Notes under the pieces: generated by a model
Databases searched by the model: none
What the model was told of the DNA's origin: nothing
Seen by the model: only the letters and a program-made list of their open reading frames with translations
Program-made: the position numbers and the translations under genes
NCBI GenBank assembly: GCA_958295735.1
Contig: OY282369.1
Coordinates: forward strand, 1,410,161-1,474,160
Direction of reading: 5' to 3'
DNA: 64,000 bases
DNA from: an uncultured Candidatus Cenarchaeum sp.
GTDB taxonomy: Archaea; Thermoproteota; Nitrososphaeria; Nitrososphaerales; Nitrosopumilaceae
Part shown: piece after piece, positions 26,834 through 34,852 of the stretch
Position numbering within the stretch: position 1 is the first letter of the stretch
Layout of the letters: every line of letters starts with the position of its first letter

Positions 26834-27796
26834 GTGGAGCCGCCCGAGCGCACGCTGATCGTGCCGCTGGTCACCGAGAACCACGCCTGCCTGCCCCTCT
26901 CGATCAACGCGGTTGCGAAATACTGGAACATCGACCTGCCCGTGCGGGAGGCCGAGGAGGCGTGCAAAAAGTACGGGGGGGTGAAGGGCAGCATACTCAT
27001 GGAGGGGATAGAGCTGGCCGAGCGGCACGGCATGCGCGCCGCCGTGGCGCACTCGGACATTCCCGGGCTGAAGCGGCTGATCGACGCGGGAATTCCCCCG
27101 ATACTGATACTGCCGGGGATGGGCGACGTGGTGCAGCACGCCTCGGTAATATCCGGGTACAACGAGGCCGAGGGGCGCATACTGCACTACGTGCCCGAGC
27201 CGGCCCGCGACGACCAGTTCAAGGTGGGCGCGATACCCGAGGCCCGCTTCGACGAGATGTGGTCGGAGGACGGCCGGCTGCTCATAACGCTCGTGCCGCC
27301 CGCCGCGGCCGAGCTCGTGGGCGATGCGGATCCCGCCGCGTCCCGCTCCAACAGGCTGTGCTTCGAGGCGGAGAAGCACAACGTGCTGGGCCAGGCCGGC
27401 GAGGCCATGGCGCTGCTGGAAGAGGCGCTCCGGCTGGACCCCGGGAATTCCACCGCCCACGCCATCATGGGATCCGTGCGCAACGACGCGGGATCCCCCG
27501 ACTGCGTCGGGCACTACGAGAGCTGCATCCGCCTCAACCCGCGCTCCTTCCTGGCGCGCAGGGGCCTCGGGAACTACTACATAAAGTCGAAAATGTACGC
27601 CGAGGCGGAGCGGTGGTACTCGGAGGCCATCGGCATCAACCCGTCGCGCTACGTGCCGCTCTACAAGAACAGGGCCATCGCCCGGGAGCAGCTCGGGCTG
27701 CGCGCGCAGGCGAAGGCGGATCTGGCCGAGTACCTCCGGCTCATGCCGGACGCCCCGGATGCCGGCCCCATACGCCGCACCATGGAGGAGCTGTAG
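26834..27796 (+). CDS. C39-like cysteine peptidase domain with TPR repeats
   Basis: About 320 residues. The N-terminal half resembles C39-like papain-fold domains: VTENHACLPLSINAVAKYW with a candidate catalytic Cys, VVQHASVISGYNE with the His, and LHYVPEPARD. The C-terminal half holds TPR-like helices (LCFEAEKHNVLGQAGEAMAL, ALRLDPGNSTAHAIMGS, CIRLNPRSFLARRGLGNYY, AIGINPSRYVPLYKNRA). The start: ATG 26801 overlaps the amidotransferase stop, but a palindromic box GGTATTAATACC (26804-26815) lies 25-26 nt before in-frame GTG 26834, so the leaderless start at 26834 is preferred. Substrate unknown; could be inactive. Confidence 0.78.
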   Translation: MEPPERTLIVPLVTENHACLPLSINAVAKYWNIDLPVREAEEACKKYGGVKGSILMEGIELAERHGMRAAVAHSDIPGLKRLIDAGIPPILILPGMGDVVQHASVISGYNEAEGRILHYVPEPARDDQFKVGAIPEARFDEMWSEDGRLLITLVPPAAAELVGDADPAASRSNRLCFEAEKHNVLGQAGEAMALLEEALRLDPGNSTAHAIMGSVRNDAGSPDCVGHYESCIRLNPRSFLARRGLGNYYIKSKMYAEAERWYSEAIGINPSRYVPLYKNRAIAREQLGLRAQAKADLAEYLRLMPDAPDAGPIRRTMEEL

Positions 27797-27799
27797 GTT

Positions 27800-27876
27800 T
27801 GGTGCGGAGTGCGGGATTCGAACACGCGATCTACAGCTTGGGAAGCTGACGTCATACCAGGCTAGACCAACTCCGC
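27800..27876 (-). tRNA. tRNA-Gly (anticodon CCC), CCA encoded
   Basis: Acceptor GCGGAGT pairs with ACTCCGC, followed by discriminator A and an encoded CCA. Anticodon stem CAGC/GCTG closes a seven-base loop TTCCCAA, and the T loop is TTCGAAT. No intron seen. It is convergent with and almost touches the C39/TPR gene (stop at 27796). Confidence 0.96.
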
Positions 27877-27928
27877 CCGCCCGCCGCGTGGCGCTTATCG
27901 TTATATACCTTGGAGCCGCGGCGGGGGC

Positions 27929-28102
27929 GTGAACGCCAGATGCCCCGAGTGCGGGGAAGCCGCCGCGCTCGACGAGGAGATGACCGCGGTGAGGTGCGCC
28001 CACTGCGGCTTCGAGGCCGGCTACGACGAGTACCTGGAGACCATGAAGCAGGCGGCGGTGAACATGGCCGCCGACTACATCCCCGACCGGCCCGGCATGT
28101 GA
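27929..28102 (+). CDS. Small zinc-ribbon protein, 57 aa
   Basis: Translation begins MNARCPECGEAAALDEEMTA and continues VRCAHCGFEAGYDEYLETM: two CxxC knuckles 19-20 residues apart form a zinc ribbon. GTG 27929 is 25 nt after a clear TTATATACC box (27900-27908), a leaderless start. Small zinc ribbons of this kind are common in archaea and often join transcription or translation complexes; no specific role can be given. Confidence 0.8.
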   Translation: MNARCPECGEAAALDEEMTAVRCAHCGFEAGYDEYLETMKQAAVNMAADYIPDRPGM

Positions 28103-28299
28103 GGCGGCCGGCCCTCGCCGGTTCCCCGAAGCGGGCGCGCGCGGATCGCCGGGCGCCCGAGAGCCGGCCCGCCCCCGCGGCATCCCCCCCCGGCGCGTTT
28201 CCTTCGGGCGCCGGCGCGAAAAGCGGCGGCCGGGGCCCCGGGCGGCGGGCGGGCCGATCGCTAAACGTTAATTAGTAGTCCGGGGCCCGCAAGCCCTGC

Positions 28300-28692
28300 T
28301 TGGCAAACTTCAAGCTCAACATATCCGACTCAAAGGGGCACTCCGCCACCAAGGAGCTGAAGGATGCCGACGCCCTGCCGCTCATCGGACTGCAGATCGG
28401 ATCCGAGATCGAGGCCTCGGCGGCCGGGCTTGACGGCAGGCTGGCGATAACCGGCGGCAGCGACAAGTCGGGCGTCCCCATGCGCCCTGACGTCCACGGG
28501 GCGGCCCGCAAGCGCGTCCTCCTGTCGCGGGGGGTCGGGCTGCGCGACGCCGAAAAGGGGGAACGCGTGCGCAAGCTGCTTCGCGGGAACCAGGTCTCCG
28601 AGGAGATCTACCAGGTCAACTGCCGCCTGCTGGATGCCGAGCTTCCCGCGCCGGAGCCGGCGGAAGGCGGCGGCGAGCAGCCGGGCAAGTAG
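28300..28692 (+). CDS. rps6e: 30S ribosomal protein S6e
   Basis: 130 residues, normal for archaeal S6e, a small-subunit rRNA-binding protein. Diagnostic stretch: LIGLQIGSEIEASAAGLDGR, LAITGGSDKSGVPMRPDV, KRVLLSRGVGLRDAEKGERV and RKLLRGNQVSEEIYQVN. TTG 28300 is about 29 nt after CGTTAATTAG. The stop codon lies inside the first copy of a repeat-insert-repeat unit (28683-28796), which ends the gene without changing the protein. aIF2 gamma follows, as in many archaea. Confidence 0.97.
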   Translation: MANFKLNISDSKGHSATKELKDADALPLIGLQIGSEIEASAAGLDGRLAITGGSDKSGVPMRPDVHGAARKRVLLSRGVGLRDAEKGERVRKLLRGNQVSEEIYQVNCRLLDAELPAPEPAEGGGEQPGK

Positions 28693-28796
28693 GCGGGCCG
28701 GCCGGCCCCGCGGATCGGCTCGATCCAAAGCTGAGGTTCCTGCGCCTTTTTGGGGCAAGTAGGCGGGCCGGCCGGCCGGCCGGCCCCGCGGATCGG
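28683..28796. repeat. Repeat-insert-repeat unit 3 (36/34/44 bp) over the S6e stop codon
   Basis: The sequence from 28683 (GGGCAAGTAGGCGGGCCGGC, to 28718) includes the last codons and stop of rps6e. It recurs at 28753-28796 with an 8-bp GGCCGGCC expansion. The 34 bases between (28719-28752) are unrelated. Period 70 bp. Confidence 0.9.
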
Positions 28797-28934
28797 GGCG
28801 CCCTCCCGCCGGAACGCGAACCCGGCGGCCGCCTCCCGCCGGAACGCGAGCCCGGATCGGCGTAGGCGCGTCCGCACCCGGCGGGCGCGCGGCGCGAAAA
28901 AGGTTAACATATCCCGCCCCGGCGCACGTAGGCA

Positions 28935-30230
28935 TTGCACTGGAAGGATTCGCTTCCCGACTGGTACGTGGAAAAGTACGGGCGCCAGCCCTGCGTCAAC
29001 GTGGGCACCGCCGGGCACGTGGACCACGGGAAGACCACGCTGATCCAGTCGCTGACCGGGGTGTGGACCAGCGTCCACAGCCAGGAGCTGAAGCGCGGGA
29101 TCACCATACGCGTGGGCTATTCGGATGCGGCGTTCTACAAGTGCTCCTCGTGCGAGCCGCCGTCCGGCTACTCCACCTCGCCCGAGTGCTCCTCGTGCGG
29201 CGGCAGCTCCGAGCTGTCGCGGGTGGTCAGCTTTGTGGACAGCCCGGGCCACGAGAGCCTCATGGCCAACATGCTGTCGGGGGCCGCCCTCATGGACGGC
29301 GCGTTGCTGGTGGTGGGGGCCAACCGCAAGGTGCCGCAGCTGCAGACCGAGGAGCACCTGCTGGCGCTGCAGATACTGGGCATACGCCAGATAGTCGTGG
29401 TGCAGAACAAGATAGACCTCCTCTCGTACCAGCGCGCCTTGGAGAGCTACGGGGAGATAGACGCCTTCCTGGAGGGCACCGCCAAGGGCGGCCCGGAGGC
29501 CCCCGCTTCCCCGGTCGTGCCCGTCTCGGCCCAGTCCGGGCTCAACAGGGATGCGCTGATCCACGCCATCGAGACCACCATACGGACCCCCGAGCGCGAC
29601 GGCTCCAAGGATCCCATAATGCACGTGCTGCGCTCCTTCGACGTGAACCGGCCCAGCACCCCCATCAGGAAGATAAAGGGCGGCGTCATCGGCGGCTCGC
29701 TGACCCAGGGCGTCTTCAAGGTGGGCGAGCAGGTGGAGATACGCCCCGGCATACTGGACGAGAGGAAAAAGGCGTACGAGCCGGTGTCCACCGAGATAGT
29801 CTCGCTCGGGACGGGCGCCGGCATGGTGCAGCAGGTGGGGCCGGGGGGCCTGGTGGCCATCGGCACCAAGCTCGATCCGTCCATGACCGGCGGCGACTCG
29901 TTCATAGGATCCGTGCTGGGCCGCCCCGGGACGCTGCCCGAAAACGCCACCCGCTCGGTCATGCGGACCAGCCTGTTCGACTCGGCCGTGGGCGCCGAGG
30001 CCGGCTCCGGGGTGGAGCCCGTGCAGGCCGGCGAGTCCCTCCGCCTCAGCATCGGGACGGCGCCGGCGCTGTGCCGCGTCGCAAAGGCGGAGCGCGGGGG
30101 CAGCGACATGGAGGTGGAGTTCCGGCGCCCCGTGTGCCTGTTCGAGGGGTCCAGCGTGGCCATCAGCAGGCGCATATCCGACCGGTGGCGGCTCATCGGC
30201 GCCGCCACGGTGGTGTCGGCCTCTGGCTGA
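28935..30230 (+). CDS. eif2g: Translation initiation factor aIF2 gamma
   Basis: 431 residues. GTPase subunit of aIF2 that delivers initiator Met-tRNA to the small subunit. G1 GHVDHGKTTL, switch region RGITIRVGY, zinc knuckle CSSCEPPSGYSTSPECSSC, G3 VDSPGHESLM, G4 NKIDL, G5 SAQSG; then the two beta-barrel domains. TTG 28935 lies 29 nt after GGTTAACATAT. It overlaps nothing upstream but is followed after 4 nt by the PIN gene, so the two are an operon. The alpha subunit is at 48052. Confidence 0.98.
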   Translation: MHWKDSLPDWYVEKYGRQPCVNVGTAGHVDHGKTTLIQSLTGVWTSVHSQELKRGITIRVGYSDAAFYKCSSCEPPSGYSTSPECSSCGGSSELSRVVSFVDSPGHESLMANMLSGAALMDGALLVVGANRKVPQLQTEEHLLALQILGIRQIVVVQNKIDLLSYQRALESYGEIDAFLEGTAKGGPEAPASPVVPVSAQSGLNRDALIHAIETTIRTPERDGSKDPIMHVLRSFDVNRPSTPIRKIKGGVIGGSLTQGVFKVGEQVEIRPGILDERKKAYEPVSTEIVSLGTGAGMVQQVGPGGLVAIGTKLDPSMTGGDSFIGSVLGRPGTLPENATRSVMRTSLFDSAVGAEAGSGVEPVQAGESLRLSIGTAPALCRVAKAERGGSDMEVEFRRPVCLFEGSSVAISRRISDRWRLIGAATVVSASG

Positions 30231-30234
30231 CGTC

Positions 30235-30678
30235 GTGTGCGATACCAGCTTCCTCTTCCACGTCGCGAGCGCCAGAATCAAGAACGCCGGCTCGCTGGAT
30301 GCCGAGATCGGGAGCATCTCGTTCCTGGTGCCGGGTGCCGTGATGCGCGAGCTGGAGGGGCTGGCGCGCGACCCGAGAAAGGCCGCCGCCGCGGAGGCGG
30401 CGGCGCGGTACGCGGGGCGGCTCGGCCGCATCGGCCTGCCGCAGGGCGGCGACGCGGACGACTCCATCGTGCGGCACGTGGCGGGCTCCGGCGGCGCGCC
30501 GCTCGTGGCCACCATGGACGCCGCCCTGAAGCGCCGCGTGAAGGAGGCGGGCGGATCCGTGGTGTCCGTGGCCGGCGACCGGATAGTCCTGGAGGAGGGC
30601 GGGGGAGCGTCTCCCCGGGGGCCCCGCCGCGGCGCGCGGGCTTGGGCCGGCCCGGGGCGCGGGCCGCGCCGCCGCTGA
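30235..30678 (+). CDS. PIN-domain protein (FCF1/Utp24-like archaeal type)
   Basis: 147 residues. PIN nuclease acidic residues are seen in MCDTSFLFH (Asp 3), VMRELEGLA (Glu), GGDADDSIVRHV and LVATMDAALKRRV. An archaeal PIN protein right after aIF2 gamma is a recurrent arrangement, linked by family resemblance to rRNA processing; the actual substrate here is inferred. The last about 30 residues (GASPRGPRRGARAWAGPGRG...) are low complexity and run into the 47-bp tandem repeat, so the C-terminus may have been remodelled by it. Confidence 0.88.
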   Translation: MCDTSFLFHVASARIKNAGSLDAEIGSISFLVPGAVMRELEGLARDPRKAAAAEAAARYAGRLGRIGLPQGGDADDSIVRHVAGSGGAPLVATMDAALKRRVKEAGGSVVSVAGDRIVLEEGGGASPRGPRRGARAWAGPGRGPRRR

Positions 30679-30903
30679 ACTGCGCAACGCGCTGCGGGCG
30701 GGCCCCCCGCGGCCGGCTCGGCCGAACTGCGCAACGCGCTGCGGGCGGGCCCCCCGCGGCCGGCTCGGCCGAACTGCGCAACGCGCTGCGGGCGGGCCCC
30801 CCGCGGCCGGCTCGGCCGAACTGCGCAACGCGCTGCGGGCGGGCCCCCCGCGGCCGGCTCGGCCGAACTGCGCAACGCGCTGCGGGCGGGCCCCCCGCGG
30901 CCG
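30669..30903. repeat. 47-bp tandem repeat, five copies
   Basis: Five copies of a unit containing CTGCGCAACGCGCTGCGGGC followed by GGGCCCCCCGCGGCCGGC, almost without differences, directly after (and touching) the stop of the PIN gene. There is no unique sequence between the copies, so it is a minisatellite, not a spacer array. 47 is not a multiple of three. Confidence 0.95.
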
Positions 30904-31002
30904 CGCCGATGCGCGCGGGCGAGGCAGCCGCGGGGAGGCGGCAGGCGGGATGCGGGGAGCCCGCGTGACGCCGCGCCCGCGCCGCGGGCCGCGCCGCGCG
31001 AG

Positions 31003-31195
31003 GCCGGTAGCCCGCCGGCCGCAAGCGCGAAAACGATTTCGTTGATCCGGATCCGCTCCCGCGGGGAGGGGGCCGCCGACCTCGTGCGGCGCGCCGTACG
31101 AGGCCACGTACCCGTACGTCACGGGCGCGAAAACGCCTCCGTTGATCCGGATTCGCGCCTTAGAAGCGTGGGTTGCCGACCTCGCGCGGCGCGCC
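31003..31195 (-). repeat. Dispersed repeat family B, two tandem units, inverted
   Basis: Two 98-bp units. Cores 31025-31056 and 31123-31159 read GGGCGCGAAAACGCCTCCGT and TGATCCGGATTCGCGCC; the unit ends CCGACCTCG(T/C)GCGGCGCGCC recur at 31076 and 31174. Opposite in orientation to the copies at 26014 and 26109. Confidence 0.88.
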
Positions 31196-31235
31196 TTCTG
31201 AAAGACTTAACTGTGCGGGGCGCCGCCTGCGGGGC

Positions 31236-31691
31236 ATGGTTGCGCTTTACCTCAAAAGCCCCGCGTTCGAGGACGGGGCCGAGATCCCGCGCAGGCACGG
31301 CTACAAGAACGGCAACGCCAGCCCGCCCCTCGAGTTCGGGGGGATCCCCGAGGGTTGCCGCTCGCTGGCCCTCGTGATGGACGACCCGGACGCGGTGGGG
31401 GCGGTCGGGAAGGTGTGGCTCCACTGGACGGTCTGGAACGTGGGCCCCGACCGGACGCGGTTCGACGACTCGTCCGCCCCGCCTGGCTCGGCGCAGGGGG
31501 TGACGGACTTTGGCAGCGCGGGCTACGGGGGGCCCGCCCCGCCCGACAGGAGGCACACGTACGTGTTCACGCTGTATGCGCTGGACCGCGCCTTGGACGT
31601 CCCGGCGGGAGCGGGCAGGCGGGAGGTGGAGGATGCCATGGTCGGCCACGTGGTGGAGAAGGCGGTGCTGACGGGCACGTACGCGCCGTGA
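31236..31691 (+). CDS. PEBP-family protein (YbhB/YbcL type)
   Basis: 151 residues, the whole phosphatidylethanolamine-binding-protein fold. Marks: GNASPPLEFGGIPEGCRSLALVMDDPDAVGAVGKVWLHWTVWN with the DDPD and HW ligand-pocket residues, SAQGVTDFGSAGYGGPAPP, and HTYVFTLYALD. The family binds anionic ligands; the role in prokaryotes is unclear. ATG 31236 is 28 nt after AGACTTAACT. It lies just after family B repeats and before a family A copy. Confidence 0.92.
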   Translation: MVALYLKSPAFEDGAEIPRRHGYKNGNASPPLEFGGIPEGCRSLALVMDDPDAVGAVGKVWLHWTVWNVGPDRTRFDDSSAPPGSAQGVTDFGSAGYGGPAPPDRRHTYVFTLYALDRALDVPAGAGRREVEDAMVGHVVEKAVLTGTYAP

Positions 31692-31794
31692 CCGCGCCCG
31701 CGCCCCCCCGGCCCATACTGCGCACCAGCCTGCTCTGCTGCGCCCGCCGCCGTAACCGGTCCCGCATCCGCGCGTGATGCCGGCAGGCGGCGCG

Positions 31795-31852
31795 GACTGC
31801 GCCCCCCGATCCCGCGCCCGGACCGCGGCGGACCCGGGCCCGCGCGGCCGCG
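31795..31852 (+). repeat. Dispersed intergenic repeat family A, partial copy
   Basis: GACTGCGCCCCCCGATCCCG and CGCCCGGACCGCGGCGGACC. The left GGCGGCGGCAAACCGCC part is missing. Confidence 0.65.
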
Positions 31853-31894
31853 CGTGACAAAGAGTAATAAGCCATGTTCCGGCGCGCACGCCGG

Positions 31895-34654
31895 ATGCTT
31901 TCCAACAGGCGCCTCCTCCGCGTGGGCCAGTTCGACCTGCGCATGCACCACCTCCTCGTAATAGGGATACTGGCGATCTCGTTCTCGATCTCGTTCATGA
32001 TACGCTCGCAGCCCGCCGAGTACGGGTTCGAGCTCAACGAGTTCGATCCTTACTACAACTACCGCGCCACCAACTTCCTGGTGGAGAACGGGCTGGAGGC
32101 GTACACCGACTGGCACGACTACATGGCGTGGCATCCCAACGGCCGCGACATATCGGCCACCTCGCAGGCCGCGCTGCACATGACCGCCGCGTTCACGTAC
32201 CCCGTGTTCGGCGCCGGCAGCACCGTCTACGACTACACGATAATGTTCCCCGTGGTGTTCGGCTCGCTCACCACGGTGGTGGTGTTCGCGCTCGTGCGGG
32301 TGATCGCGGGCACCACGGCCGGCTTGTTCGCCTCGCTGTTCTTCGCCGTCTCGGTGCCCGTGATAGTCCGCGGCACCATAGGCTGGTTCAAGTCGGAGCC
32401 GCTGGGCCTGTTCTACGGCCTGCTCGCCGCGTACCTGCTGCTCAGCGGCCTGAGGGCGACCGACCGGAAGTGGGAGGCGGCGGCCCGGCTGGCCGGCGGC
32501 GGCATCTTCATGGCCTTCGGCCTGGGGGCATGGGGCGGAATCCAGTTCTTCGTGCTGCCCGTCTCGGTATTCTTCCTGGTGCTGCCGCTCGTGCGGCGCG
32601 ACCTCGGGTTCCTGATGTGGGCCGTCCCGCTGTTCGCCGCGTCGTTCCTGCTCTCGGTCCTCGCGTTCGAGCGGCCGGGCATACACTTCGTGACGGGGGT
32701 CGGCGGGCTCCTCGTGGCCGGCCCCGCCGCGTACCTGGTGGGCAGCTCCCTCCTGCAGCGCTTCTCGGCGGAGGCGGTCCGCCTCCGCAACGGCGCCCTG
32801 CTGCTGGCCGGCACCGCGGCGGCGGGGGCCGGGGCGCTGGTGGCCAACCACACCTTACAGTTCATCTCCCTCCCCGAGTTCCGGTACCAGAACGCCATCA
32901 ACCCGTTCCTCACCACCACCAACCCCCTGGTCGACTCGGTGGCCGAGCACGCCACCACCACCACCGCCCAGTCGTTCTTCTTCCTGTCCGTGCTGATGCT
33001 CTTCGCAGGGGCGGGCGCCTGGCTCATGCTGGGGGGCCGCGAAAAGCTCAGGGGGTACCACAACAGGCTGCGCGGCGACATGGTCGCCTTCGCCCTCATA
33101 CTGGGCATATTCGGGGCCCACATCAGCTCCGCGTACATACGGCTGGAGCTGTTCGCCTCCATATCCGTGATAGTGCTGGCCTCGGTGGGCCTGTCCGTGC
33201 TGGCAGCGGAGGTGCTGAAGCCCACCGTCCGCACCAAGCGGCACTCGCGGGGCACCCCGCTGGCGGGCCGGATCGCGTTCGTCGCGGTCACCATAGGCCT
33301 GCTCATGGTCCCGACGGTCGTGCCCACCCACGGGAACTGGGTAGACAGCGTCAGGGGGCCGCCCACCATACTGAACGGCGGCACCAACTTCGGCACGCTG
33401 CTCTCGGACTGGCCGGACACACTGGAGTGGCTGAGGACCGAGACGCCGGAGGACTCGATAGTGGCGGCGTGGTGGGACTACGGCTACTGGATCACGACGG
33501 TCGGCAACCGCACCAGCATGGCCGACAACGGCACCCTGGACTACGAGGCCATACGCGCGATAGCCCGCATGATGCTGGCCGACCCGGATGCCGCGTGGGC
33601 TTGGCTGAACGAGATGGGGGCGGACTATGTGCTGCTGTTCGTGGCGGCGACCAAGATACAGCAGGAGCCGGTGGAGGCGTACCTGCTGAACGGCGGGGGC
33701 GACGAGAGCAAAAAGCAGTGGTTCATGCGCATAGCCGGCGACGACCCCGTGGAAAAGTACCTGCACGCGGACGGGCTGAGCGGCACCCCGCACTTTTGGG
33801 AGAACACCATGGTGGGCCACATGATCCCGTACTCGCTGATCGCCTACGTGAACTTTGCGACGGGCGAGCAGTCCCCGTCGTACGTGCCGGGGTTCACCCC
33901 GGTGTACGCCAAGGACCTAAAGTACCCGCAGGGCGGCGACGGCCCGCTCAGGCTGGCCTACTCGTCGATCACCTTCGACAGGGAGGCGCCGGGGGCGGTC
34001 GCGGCCGTCATGGTGTACGAGGTCAACAAGGAGTACGATCCCGATGCGCCCACGATGGCGGAGATGCGGGAGATACTCGGGCGCCAGCTAGCGCTGCAGG
34101 AGACCGCCGCGGTCTCCACCGCGGAGGGCGACTTTACGATAGCGTTCAGGGACGACCTAGCGCCGGCCACGGTGAAGAACTTCAAGGATCTGGCGCGGTC
34201 CGGGTTCTACGACGGCACCGTGTTCCACCGGATAGTGCCCGGCTTCGTCGTGCACGGGGGCGATCCGAACACGGTAGCCGGCCCGCGCGACACCTGGGGG
34301 ACCGGGGGGCCGGGCTACTCCGTGCGGGCCGAGCTGGATGCCGGCGGCACCCACTCAAAGTACGCGGTGTCCATGGCGCGCGGCGCCTCCATAGACAGCG
34401 CCGGCTCGCAGTTCTTCGTGGTGCTGGAGGACTCGCCGTGGCTGGACGGCAAGTACACCGTGTTCGGCCACGTGACCGAGGGGACGGACGTGGTGGACAG
34501 GCTGGCCGCCGTGCCGCTCAGCGGGCAGCCGTACCCCGAGCAGCCGGCCGATCCCGCGGATGCCGCCGTGAACAGCATCCGCATCGTGGAGCCGGCGCTC
34601 GGGCAGGGATCCGGGCCGCCGATGCCGCCGTCCCCTGATGCCGCCGTCCCCTGA
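31895..34654 (+). CDS. aglB: AglB/STT3 oligosaccharyltransferase with C-terminal cyclophilin domain
   Basis: About 919 residues. AglB moves a lipid-linked glycan to Asn in secreted proteins. Residues 1 to about 480 are a multi-pass membrane domain starting with LLVIGILAISFSISFMIRS and the acidic FDPYYNYRATNF motif; the catalytic signature WWDYGYWITT follows near residue 525. From about residue 740 to 895 comes a cyclophilin-type peptidyl-prolyl isomerase: VKNFKDLARSGFYDGTVFHR, IVPGFVVHGGDP, GSQFFVVLED, LDGKYTVFGHV; the usual Gln of the FMxQGGDP motif is His. Such a fusion would couple glycosylation with folding outside the membrane. ATG 31895 is 27 nt after AGTAATAAG; in-frame ATG 31874 is too close to that box. 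Confidence 0.95.
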   Translation: MLSNRRLLRVGQFDLRMHHLLVIGILAISFSISFMIRSQPAEYGFELNEFDPYYNYRATNFLVENGLEAYTDWHDYMAWHPNGRDISATSQAALHMTAAFTYPVFGAGSTVYDYTIMFPVVFGSLTTVVVFALVRVIAGTTAGLFASLFFAVSVPVIVRGTIGWFKSEPLGLFYGLLAAYLLLSGLRATDRKWEAAARLAGGGIFMAFGLGAWGGIQFFVLPVSVFFLVLPLVRRDLGFLMWAVPLFAASFLLSVLAFERPGIHFVTGVGGLLVAGPAAYLVGSSLLQRFSAEAVRLRNGALLLAGTAAAGAGALVANHTLQFISLPEFRYQNAINPFLTTTNPLVDSVAEHATTTTAQSFFFLSVLMLFAGAGAWLMLGGREKLRGYHNRLRGDMVAFALILGIFGAHISSAYIRLELFASISVIVLASVGLSVLAAEVLKPTVRTKRHSRGTPLAGRIAFVAVTIGLLMVPTVVPTHGNWVDSVRGPPTILNGGTNFGTLLSDWPDTLEWLRTETPEDSIVAAWWDYGYWITTVGNRTSMADNGTLDYEAIRAIARMMLADPDAAWAWLNEMGADYVLLFVAATKIQQEPVEAYLLNGGGDESKKQWFMRIAGDDPVEKYLHADGLSGTPHFWENTMVGHMIPYSLIAYVNFATGEQSPSYVPGFTPVYAKDLKYPQGGDGPLRLAYSSITFDREAPGAVAAVMVYEVNKEYDPDAPTMAEMREILGRQLALQETAAVSTAEGDFTIAFRDDLAPATVKNFKDLARSGFYDGTVFHRIVPGFVVHGGDPNTVAGPRDTWGTGGPGYSVRAELDAGGTHSKYAVSMARGASIDSAGSQFFVVLEDSPWLDGKYTVFGHVTEGTDVVDRLAAVPLSGQPYPEQPADPADAAVNSIRIVEPALGQGSGPPMPPSPDAAVP

Positions 34655-34852
34655 TGCCGCGCGCAGAACCGCCGCAAGGCGCGGCGCGGGGGCTGCTTGC
34701 GGACATCCCGCCCCGCGGCGATCCCCTCCCGGCCGCGCGCGGCCTCCGGGGATCTCGCGGGATGCCCGCGGCCGGGGATTCCCGGCCGCGATGCTGCCGC
34801 GCGGCGCCCGCCCCCGCGATCGGCGCGCGGGCGGCTCCGGAAAAGCGCGGCC

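Noticed and set aside
28802-28850. CTCCCGCCGGAACGCGA duplicated 27 bp apart, as another insert unit
   Set aside because: Short copies with a 27-bp period; does not fit the 68-72 bp geometry.
30669-30903. 47-bp array as a CRISPR
   Set aside because: No unique sequence between copies; a plain tandem repeat.
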